Source of the DNA: an uncultured Oscillospiraceae bacterium
GTDB taxonomy: Bacteria > Bacillota > Clostridia > Oscillospirales > Ruminococcaceae
DNA: 64,000 nt
Reading direction: 5' to 3'
Assembly: GCA_934448295.1 (NCBI GenBank)
Contig: CAKSEY010000003.1
Span: forward strand, 1 to 64,000
The notes under the pieces were generated by a model that was not told the origin of the DNA, searched no databases, and saw only the letters and a list, made by a program, of their open reading frames with translations. Made by a program: the position numbers and the translations under genes. Below, piece by piece: positions 17,103 to 23,563 of this stretch. Position 1 is the first letter of the stretch; the number at the start of each line of letters is the position of its first letter.

Positions 17103-17645
17103 TCAGCTTTTCGTCAGGTCGAATTCAAGCTGGATATCGAACGGCTCGCTTTCGGCGGCTTCCCGGAAGAATTCCCGCGCCGGAACGCACCCCAGCGCCC
17201 GGTATGCCGCCTGGCTCTCCTTTGCTGAGTGCGCTGAAATAAAGATACGCTGCGCGTCCGTTTCCCGCACCAGCGGCAGGGAGGCCTCAAACAGCCTGCG
17301 CCCGATCCCCATGCCCCGGTATGGCTCCGAAACGTGGAACATATGGAGCTCCACATAATTTTTGCGTTCGCCGATAAGCTCGTTACCGTAGAACGTCCAG
17401 CCGATCAGCTTTCCGCTATCGAACGCGCCGGTGCCGAAATACCCGCGCCCCAGGTTTCCGAGCATTCGCGCGGCGACGCTTCGGCACAGCTCCGCGTCCC
17501 AGTCCTCGGTGAACGGCTCACGGACAAGCTCCATGCCGTTTTCCGTCCTGCGCCATACCTCGGTTACCTGCTGCCTGCGCCGGAAATCGTCCAGGGAATG
17601 TGCGGTGAAATTTTCAGCGGTCAGTTTTTCAATGATTATGTCCAT
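17103..17645 (-). CDS. GNAT-family N-acetyltransferase
   Basis: A 180-residue acyl-CoA-dependent acetyltransferase. Motif A, EPYRGMGIGRRLFEASL (about residues 108-124), binds the CoA pyrophosphate; the preceding strand is ELHMFHV and the following one RIFISAHS. Start ATG 17645, one base after the stop of the kinase-like gene, so the two are translationally coupled. The substrate is unknown. Confidence 0.85.
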   Translation of the reverse strand: MDIIIEKLTAENFTAHSLDDFRRRQQVTEVWRRTENGMELVREPFTEDWDAELCRSVAARMLGNLGRGYFGTGAFDSGKLIGWTFYGNELIGERKNYVELHMFHVSEPYRGMGIGRRLFEASLPLVRETDAQRIFISAHSAKESQAAYRALGCVPAREFFREAAESEPFDIQLEFDLTKS

Positions 17646-17646
17646 G

Positions 17647-18423
17647 TTACCTCGTGAATTCGTCTATTCTGCGGTAAGCCGCGTCCCAGTCCTCCTGCGG
17701 CTCCTCGATTATCAGCTTTTTCACAGGGAGCCTGTCCAGGATATCAAGCTCCCGGCGCTGACGTTCCTCCAGTGCGGAGATATAGCCCCCGAACCCGGAA
17801 AGCCCCCGGGCTTTTCCGTAGCCGCCGTTACAGTGGTAGTCAATGACGGAATTCAGCCATTCCTCGCCGCGCTCGGGCAGGGCTGCCGTGATATTCTCCT
17901 CTGTATGGGAGCTTTTCAGGTAGACCACGGCGGGCTCCAGCGGCGCGATTTCCCGGCATATTTCCGTGATGTAGGCGAGGGAGCGCTCCGGCGGCATATT
18001 GAACCTCATCATGGTCTCGCACATGGGATTCTGGAGCAGCACGCAGTTGAACGCATACGCGCTGTTCCCCGCGTTCTGCGCGAAGCTGCGCCATTTGCGG
18101 AGCATGACCGGGCGCTCCGTCTCCCAGTCGAGGAAGTCGTACAGCTTGAATTGCAGCGCCTTGTTGAATAGCTCGCCCTCCAGCCTGTTCAGCGGAACGA
18201 CGATACCGCCGGGGATATGCTCCGCGAGCGGCTCCAGCGCCTGCCGCTCTTCCGGCGTGAAGCCGGGCGCATTATCCGGTATGAACGCGCTGAATTCGTA
18301 GTCTGCGGGGTGATTTCCGCAGTTTTCATCGAACAGCAGACCGCCGGTCTGATTTGCTATGTACTTCGCGGTGGTGCTTTTCCCGGAGCAGGGCAGCCCC
18401 TCGACAATATACAGCCTTGTCAT
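17647..18423 (-). CDS. P-loop kinase-like NTPase
   Basis: A 258-residue protein beginning with a Walker A motif (VEGLPCSGKSTTAKYIA). It resembles the AAA_33/thymidylate-kinase-like proteins found beside acetyltransferases. The middle carries CVLLQNPMCETMMRFN and a lid-like basic segment. No other domain or membrane segment is visible. It lies in a minus-strand operon TetR-GNAT-this gene-GNAT with very short gaps. Phosphorylation of a small molecule or antibiotic is possible but not shown. Confidence 0.75.
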   Translation of the reverse strand: MTRLYIVEGLPCSGKSTTAKYIANQTGGLLFDENCGNHPADYEFSAFIPDNAPGFTPEERQALEPLAEHIPGGIVVPLNRLEGELFNKALQFKLYDFLDWETERPVMLRKWRSFAQNAGNSAYAFNCVLLQNPMCETMMRFNMPPERSLAYITEICREIAPLEPAVVYLKSSHTEENITAALPERGEEWLNSVIDYHCNGGYGKARGLSGFGGYISALEERQRRELDILDRLPVKKLIIEEPQEDWDAAYRRIDEFTR

Positions 18424-18427
18424 GAGA

Positions 18428-18838
18428 TCATCTCCTTATCATTCTGAGCATTCCGGCGCCGCTTTCCGCCCGGAAGCCGCATTTTTCATAGAAGCCCTCT
18501 CTGCCCGGGGCGGAGATCAGCTCCACGGAAGCCGCCCAGCCCGGCTTTAAAGCCCGGGTCACATAGTCCTCTATAACAGACATAAGCAGCTTTCCCACGC
18601 CGTTCCCCTGGAACTCCGGGGCGACCGCCGCGTCTTTTATCAGGAACGTCATTGCTCCGTCGCCGACTATCCGCGCCATGCCCACCGTCCGGTTTCCGGC
18701 GGTGACAGAGAACGCCGCGAGACTGCTTTCAAGGGCGGCCGCTATTTGTTCCAGACCCGGCGGGGTCCAGCCGACGGAGGTGAACAGCGCCGCGAATTCC
18801 TCCGGGGTCAGTGCGTCCTGTTTTACAGTAAGATCCAT
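18428..18838 (-). CDS. GNAT-family N-acetyltransferase
   Basis: A 136-residue acetyltransferase with motif A VAPEFQGNGVGKLLMSVIED (about residues 75-94) and the following EKCGFRAE segment. It starts at ATG 18838 behind GGAGGGAAAC, inside the last 110 bases of the tetR reading frame. This arrangement suggests coupling with the regulator. The substrate is unknown; similar proteins are usually annotated as YjgM/ElaA-like acetyltransferases. Confidence 0.85.
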   Translation of the reverse strand: MDLTVKQDALTPEEFAALFTSVGWTPPGLEQIAAALESSLAAFSVTAGNRTVGMARIVGDGAMTFLIKDAAVAPEFQGNGVGKLLMSVIEDYVTRALKPGWAASVELISAPGREGFYEKCGFRAESGAGMLRMIRR

Positions 18839-19406
18839 TGTTTCCCTCCAGTGTTTTCATTCCTGCGATGAGGATATCCAGCGACAGCTCGAAGCTCTCG
18901 TTTATGTCCGCCGAATGTCCGAACGCGCCGTTGTTCACCAGCAGCGAGAAGCCCTCCAGGAAGCCGCGCAGCGTCCGTATCAGGTGGTCTGCGGCTTCCC
19001 GGGAGATCCCGGCGCTTTCAGTGAAGCGGTAGATAAATCCGAACAGGTTTTCCGTTGCGCCCATCGCCGCGCTGTCGGAGTACTTGTTGTACCACAGCAT
19101 TGCCTCGAACACCCCGGGATTTTCGGTGGCGTAGCGGTAAAACGCGCGGCACATCTCCCGCATAGCCTCATACCCGCTGAACCCCGCCGCCGCGCGGAGT
19201 ATACGCTGCTCCATCTCCCGCCAGCCATACAGCATTAGCTCCCGCCGCAGCTCCGCAAGGCTGCCGATGTGGTTGTACAGCGAGGGCGGCTGAACTCCCG
19301 CCGACTGCGCAAGCTCCTTCATGGAAAGGCTGCCAAGCCCGTTTTTGTTTGCAAGCTCCGCCGCCTTGATTATCACGGAGTTTTTGTCAAGTCCTGCCTT
19401 TGCCAT
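18729..19406 (-). CDS. TetR-family transcriptional regulator
   Basis: A 225-residue repressor. Start ATG 19406 after GGAGGAAA; the longer reading to 19499 runs through the promoter. Residues 5-55 form the TetR HTH (SMKELAQSAGVQPPSLYNHIG) and 60-190 a WHG-type C-terminal ligand domain. The natural protein probably ended near GMKTLEG. The last 36 residues are an out-of-frame read of the start of the acetyltransferase gene, with no family character. It probably represses its own operon: a 17-base palindrome fills the spacer of its promoter. Confidence 0.88.
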   Translation of the reverse strand: MAKAGLDKNSVIIKAAELANKNGLGSLSMKELAQSAGVQPPSLYNHIGSLAELRRELMLYGWREMEQRILRAAAGFSGYEAMREMCRAFYRYATENPGVFEAMLWYNKYSDSAAMGATENLFGFIYRFTESAGISREAADHLIRTLRGFLEGFSLLVNNGAFGHSADINESFELSLDILIAGMKTLEGNNGSYCKTGRTDPGGIRGAVHLRRLDPAGSGTNSGRP

Positions 19407-19436
19407 TGCATTTCCTCCTAAACTATTGCTGTTTAT

Positions 19437-19465
19437 ATTATAACTAATCTGATTAGTTTTGTCAA
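19437..19465 (-). promoter_or_regulatory. tetR promoter with autoregulatory palindrome
   Basis: Minus-strand TTGACA (19465-19460), 17-base spacer, TATAAT (19442-19437). AACTAATC-T-GATTAGTT (19442-19458) is a perfect palindrome lying between the two boxes, the classic position for a TetR-type operator. Confidence 0.8.
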
Positions 19466-19571
19466 GACCTTTGGAGAAATTTCTTTCGATAAGGTTCAAT
19501 TTCAGCGTGGAACGGGCTGCTTGGCGGGGATATTTTTATGTGAAAAATAGATGAAAAATTTTGCGGAGGTC

Positions 19572-19602
19572 TTGACTTAGAGTGCACTTCAAGTGTTACA
19601 AT
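19572..19602 (+). promoter_or_regulatory. MerR-type promoter of the DXS-like operon
   Basis: TTGACT (19572-19577) and TACAAT (19597-19602) are separated by 19 bases. The spacer holds the imperfect dyad CTTAGAGT-GC-ACTTCAAG (19576-19593). Over-long 19-base spacers with this dyad are the hallmark of promoters activated by MerR-family proteins, and the sequence resembles AdhR/NmlR-type sites. No merR gene is in the window. Confidence 0.7.
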
Positions 19603-19655
19603 AAAATCATCAGAAGAAACCGGAGATCCGGAATACAGAAAATGGAGGAAAACAA

Positions 19656-21407
19656 ATGTACCTTGAAAAAATCAACTCCCCCGCAGACGTGAAGAAGCTG
19701 AATTCGGATGAGATGAAGGCTCTCGCGGCGGAAATGCGCACCGCGCTCATAAATAAGCTCAGCGCCCACGGCGGTCACTGCGGGCCGAACCTCGGCATGG
19801 CTGAGGCGATAATCGCGCTCCACTACGTTTTTGATTCCCCGAAGGACAAGCTGGTGTTCGACGTTTCCCACCAGACCTACTGCCACAAGATGCTCACCGG
19901 AAGAAAGGACGCGTTCCTTGACCCGGCGAAGTACGACGACGTTACCGGCTATTCCAGCCAGCACGAGAGCGAGTACGACCACTTCACGCTGGGTCACACC
20001 TCCACCTCCGTCAGCCTTGCCTGCGGGCTTGCAAAGGGGCGCGACCTCTGCGGCGGAAAGGAGAACGTTGTAGCAATAATCGGCGACGGCTCCCTGTCCG
20101 GCGGCGAGGCGCTGGAGGGGCTGGACTACGCTTACGAGCTGGGGACTAACCTCATAATCGTTGTCAACGACAACCAGATGTCCATTGCAGAGAACCACGG
20201 CGGACTTTACACCAACCTGAAGCTCCTGCGCGATACGGAGGGTAAGGCTGAGTGCAATATGTTCCGCGCCATGGGGCTTGACTACGTTTTCGTAAAGGAC
20301 GGCAACGACATCGACCAGCTTATCGCGGCATTCAGGGGCGTAAAGGATTCCGCAAAGCCCGTGGTAGTCCACATCGTCACCGAAAAGGGACGCGGCTACG
20401 CTCCGGCGGTAAAGGACAAGGAGTCCTGGCACTGGCATATGCCGTTCGATATCGAGACCGGCGAGATGAAAATGCAGGGCGGCGGCGAAGATTACGGCGA
20501 CCTGACCGCAAAGTATATGCTTGCCAAAATGAAGAAGGATCCTAAGGTCTGCATGATAACCTCCGGCACTCCTACGGTCGGCGGGTTCACCAAGAGCCGC
20601 CGCGAGGAAGCGGGCAGCCAGTTCATCGACGTCGGCATAGCCGAGGAGCACGCAGTGGCGCTTGCCTCCGGTATCGCGGCAAACGGCGGGAAGCCGGTGT
20701 ACGGCGTGTACAGCACGTTCATCCAGAGAACCTACGACCAGCTCCAGCAGGACCTCTGCATAAACAACAATCCCGTGACCATTCTGGTGTTCGCGGCTTC
20801 CGTATGGGGCATGAACGACGTAACCCACATAGGAACCTACGATATCCCGATGATGTCCAACATTCCGGGGCTGGTCTACCTCGCACCGACCACTTATGAG
20901 GAATATATCGCTATGCTCGACTGGAGCATTGAACAGCGCGAGCACCCGGTAGCTATCCGCGTGCCGGGCGGAGTAGTCCACGCGGAAAAGCCGCTCCCGG
21001 ATTACGGAAAGCTCAACAAATACGAGGTTTATCAGCAGGGAAGCGACGTTGCGATAATCGCGCTGGGAACCTTCTTCGGCATAGGAATGAAAGCCGCCGA
21101 GCTTATCGAAAAGAATTCCGGCGTGAAGCCCACGCTCATAAATCCGCTCTATATCACCGGGCTTGACGGGGAGCTTCTGGAGTCCCTCAAGAAGAACCAC
21201 CGCGCGGTCATCACACTGGAGGACGGAATACTTGACGGCGGCTTCGGCGAGAAGATAGCGAGATTCTACGGCGCTTCCGACGTTAAAACTGTGAATCTGG
21301 GTCTCAAAAAGGAGTTCCTCGACCGCTACGACCCGAACGAGGTTCTCCGCGAAAACGGCATAACACCGGAGCAGATAGCCGATACGGCGGCACAGCTCCT
21401 GAAATAA
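19656..21407 (+). CDS. DXS-like thiamine-diphosphate transketolase-family enzyme
   Basis: A 583-residue protein related to 1-deoxyxylulose-5-phosphate synthase (about 620 residues). The ThDP-binding segment GDGSLSGGEALEGLDY...NDNQMSI and the catalytic Glu region DVGIAEEHAVALASG with YSTFIQRTYDQ are conserved. The substrate-phosphate region differs: the family DRAG...THxG box reads FAASVWGMNDVTHIG, and the RYPRG box reads RVPGG, losing the arginines that bind glyceraldehyde-3-phosphate. It is therefore probably a paralogue with a changed substrate and not the housekeeping Dxs. RBS GGAGG. It forms an operon with the CMD-cupin gene 14 bases downstream, behind a MerR-type promoter. Confidence 0.8.
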   Translation: MYLEKINSPADVKKLNSDEMKALAAEMRTALINKLSAHGGHCGPNLGMAEAIIALHYVFDSPKDKLVFDVSHQTYCHKMLTGRKDAFLDPAKYDDVTGYSSQHESEYDHFTLGHTSTSVSLACGLAKGRDLCGGKENVVAIIGDGSLSGGEALEGLDYAYELGTNLIIVVNDNQMSIAENHGGLYTNLKLLRDTEGKAECNMFRAMGLDYVFVKDGNDIDQLIAAFRGVKDSAKPVVVHIVTEKGRGYAPAVKDKESWHWHMPFDIETGEMKMQGGGEDYGDLTAKYMLAKMKKDPKVCMITSGTPTVGGFTKSRREEAGSQFIDVGIAEEHAVALASGIAANGGKPVYGVYSTFIQRTYDQLQQDLCINNNPVTILVFAASVWGMNDVTHIGTYDIPMMSNIPGLVYLAPTTYEEYIAMLDWSIEQREHPVAIRVPGGVVHAEKPLPDYGKLNKYEVYQQGSDVAIIALGTFFGIGMKAAELIEKNSGVKPTLINPLYITGLDGELLESLKKNHRAVITLEDGILDGGFGEKIARFYGASDVKTVNLGLKKEFLDRYDPNEVLRENGITPEQIADTAAQLLK

Positions 21408-21421
21408 CCGGAGGTAATATT

Positions 21422-22159
21422 ATGGTAAAGCAGACGGCAGGGCATGACGCCCTCGGCGAATTCGCACCGGAATTTGCGCGTCTCAATGACGATATCCTTT
21501 TCGGGGAGGTATGGTCCCGGGAGGACAAGCTGAGCCTGAAGCTGCGCTCGGTGGTCACGGTCTCCGCGCTTATCGGCAAGGGGGTAACCGACAGCTCCCT
21601 GACCTATCATCTTTCCGAGGCTAAGAAGAACGGCGTTACCCGCACTGAAATGGCGGAACTTCTGACGCACATCGCGTTTTACGCGGGCTGGCCCAATGCG
21701 TGGGCGGCATTCCGTCAGGCAAAGGAGGTCTACGCGGACGACCAGCCGGAGGAGCACGGCGGCTTCTTCGGGCAGGGCGAGCCGAACACGGCATTCGCGA
21801 AGTACTTCACCGGGAACTCCTGGCTGAAGCCCCTCACCGACCCGAAGCAGACCATTTTCATCGCCAGCGTGACCTTCGAGCCCTCCTGCCGGAATAACTG
21901 GCACGTCCACCACGCGGACAAGGGCGGCGGGCAGATACTCGTATGCGTTGACGGCGAGGGCTGGTACCAGGAGTGGGGCAAGCCCGCACGGAAGCTGGTT
22001 CCGGGAGATGTCGTGACTATCCCGGCGGGCGTTAAGCACTGGCACGGCGCGGCTGCGGATAAGTGGTTCAGCCACCTTGCGGTCGAGGTTCCCGGAGAGA
22101 ACGCCTCCAACGAATGGCTGGAGCCTGTAACGGACGAGCAGTATAGCTCCGTCGAGTAA
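21422..22159 (+). CDS. Carboxymuconolactone decarboxylase-like protein with C-terminal cupin
   Basis: A 245-residue two-domain protein. Residues 1-105 form an AhpD/CMD fold (RSVVTVSALIGKG; ELLTHIAFYAGWPNAW) without the CxxC of peroxidase-type AhpD. Residues 125-240 are a cupin with metal ligands in NNWHVHHADKGGGQILVCVDG and GVKHWHG. Such CMD-cupin fusions occur in stress-linked and aromatic-compound loci. Start ATG 21422 with GGAGGTAAT, directly after the DXS-like gene, so the two probably act on one metabolite. Its role is not established. Confidence 0.85.
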   Translation: MVKQTAGHDALGEFAPEFARLNDDILFGEVWSREDKLSLKLRSVVTVSALIGKGVTDSSLTYHLSEAKKNGVTRTEMAELLTHIAFYAGWPNAWAAFRQAKEVYADDQPEEHGGFFGQGEPNTAFAKYFTGNSWLKPLTDPKQTIFIASVTFEPSCRNNWHVHHADKGGGQILVCVDGEGWYQEWGKPARKLVPGDVVTIPAGVKHWHGAAADKWFSHLAVEVPGENASNEWLEPVTDEQYSSVE

Positions 22160-22173
22160 GCTCTGCGGGGAGC

Positions 22174-22217
22174 CAGACTGTCGATAAACCGCCATCTGAC
22201 GATTTCCCGACAGTCTG
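22174..22217. repeat. Inverted repeat at the LysR remnant junction
   Basis: CAGACTGTCG (22174-22183) and CGACAGTCTG (22208-22217) are perfect inverted repeats 24 bases apart. They lie between the cupin gene and the LysR fragment, at the point where the fragment loses its 5' part. It may terminate the upstream operon or mark a rearrangement point. Confidence 0.55.
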
Positions 22218-22682
22218 AACGAAACCGGGAAGCTCGCCGTGGAGTGCGCCCGCCGGGTGCTGAGCGAGGCGGAGCGCGCAGTAAACCAGGTGCGGGCGTT
22301 CGAACAGCGGCAGCGCACGATAATCGTCAGCTCCTGCGCGCCCGCGCCGCTGTGGGAGCTGATGAAGATACTGGAGAAAAAACACCCGGGCAAGACCATA
22401 TCCTCCAGCATAACCCAGAACGACGAGGTGCTGCGCTCCTGGGAAAGCGGGGAATGCGACATCGCGGTGCTGCCGTTCGCGCCGGGCGGGGAGAGCCGCG
22501 AATTCATGCGGGAGAACCTGTTCGTGTGCGTCCCAGCGGGGCACGAGCTGGCGAAATTCCAGAGCCTGACGTTCGCGGAAATAAACGGCTTCAATTTTCT
22601 GCTGCGCACCGAGCCTGGCTTCTGGGATTCCCTCTGCCGCCAGAAAATGCCCGCCGCGCTGTTCCGGCGGTTCTTGTCATAA
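22209..22682 (+). pseudogene. LysR-family regulator remnant
   Basis: The frame reads SLNETGKLAVECARRVL, the end of a LysR HTH/linker helix, then a substrate-binding half (RTIIVSSCAPAPLWELMKIL; CDIAVLPF; ENLFVCVPAGHELA). It ends after about 155 codons. The HTH with its start codon and the C-terminal third of the effector domain are missing; intact LysR proteins have about 300 residues. No ribosome site is present. It is a decayed gene beside the DXS-like operon, which it may once have regulated. Confidence 0.75.
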
Positions 22683-22769
22683 TCACTATATCAACGGGTT
22701 AGTTAAGCCTAACCCTTTGTTCAGATATACAAATATTTTATCGTTTAGCATATTATTCAGGAATTACTC

Positions 22770-22818
22770 TTGACTTTTGCGGGAAAAATGCTATAATGAA
22801 CGTATGAACAATCGTTCA
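22770..22818 (+). promoter_or_regulatory. Exporter promoter with TetR-like operator
   Basis: TTGACT (22770-22775), 16-base spacer, TATAAT (22792-22797). Just downstream, at the expected transcription start, TGAAC-AATC-GTTCA (22805-22818) is a palindrome of the size used by TetR-family repressors. Confidence 0.65.
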
Positions 22819-22852
22819 AATGATACTGGTAATTTCGAAAGGAACTGTGGTC

Positions 22853-23551
22853 ATGTTTATTGAGATAAGCGACATCAGGAAAAGCTACGGCACCGGCGAA
22901 AGCAAGGTGGACGTGCTGAAAGGGATCAGCTTCGGCGTGGAAAAGGGAGAATTCTGCGTTCTCCTGGGACCCTCCGGAAGCGGTAAATCCACCCTGCTTA
23001 ATATAATCGGCGGTATAGACGACGCGGACAGCGGCTATATCTCAATAAACGGCGAGAAGATAGAGAACATGAAGGAAAAGGCGCTCACGGACTACCGCCG
23101 CAGGCACCTCGGTTACATATTCCAGATGTACAACCTGATACCCAACCTCAACATAAAGGAGAACGTTGAGACCGGCGCATACCTCAGCGACCACCCGCTG
23201 GACGTTGACGATATCCTTAAGACCCTGGGTCTGTACGAGCACCGCCACAAGCTGCCGTCGCAGCTTTCGGGAGGTCAGCAGCAGAGGTGCTCCATCGGGC
23301 GCGCCATCGTCAAGAACCCCGACATACTGCTGTGCGACGAGCCCACCGGCGCGCTGGATTACAACACCTCCAAGGAGATACTGAAGCTCATTGAAACGGT
23401 AAACCAGAAATACAACACCACCATTATCATGGTAACGCACAACGAGGCGATAAAGGATATGGCAGACAAGGTCGTGAAGCTACGCGACGGCATGGTAAGG
23501 AAGGTCGTAACGAACGAACACAAGCTCACCGCTGACGAGCTCGACTGGTGA
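22853..23551 (+). CDS. ABC exporter ATP-binding protein (MacB/LolD-like)
   Basis: A 232-residue ATPase. The start at ATG 22853 has AAAGGAAC upstream. Walker A is GPSGSGKST, the Q loop lies in IFQMYNLIP, the signature is LSGGQQQR, Walker B is ILLCDEPTGALD and the H-loop IMVTHN. These match the MacB/LolD/FtsE group that drives FtsX-type permeases, here the large permease 12 bases downstream. It probably powers export or an envelope process such as peptide resistance; the substrate is unknown. Confidence 0.93.
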   Translation: MFIEISDIRKSYGTGESKVDVLKGISFGVEKGEFCVLLGPSGSGKSTLLNIIGGIDDADSGYISINGEKIENMKEKALTDYRRRHLGYIFQMYNLIPNLNIKENVETGAYLSDHPLDVDDILKTLGLYEHRHKLPSQLSGGQQQRCSIGRAIVKNPDILLCDEPTGALDYNTSKEILKLIETVNQKYNTTIIMVTHNEAIKDMADKVVKLRDGMVRKVVTNEHKLTADELDW

Positions 23552-23563
23552 TGGAGGGTGACG

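Noticed and set aside
19596..21200. Minus-strand open frame opposite the DXS-like gene
   Set aside because: Shadow frame; the plus strand has conserved ThDP motifs, a ribosome site and a promoter.
22239..22682. Intact small LysR-like effector protein
   Set aside because: Lacks ribosome site, DNA-binding domain and the C-terminal third; best read as a remnant.
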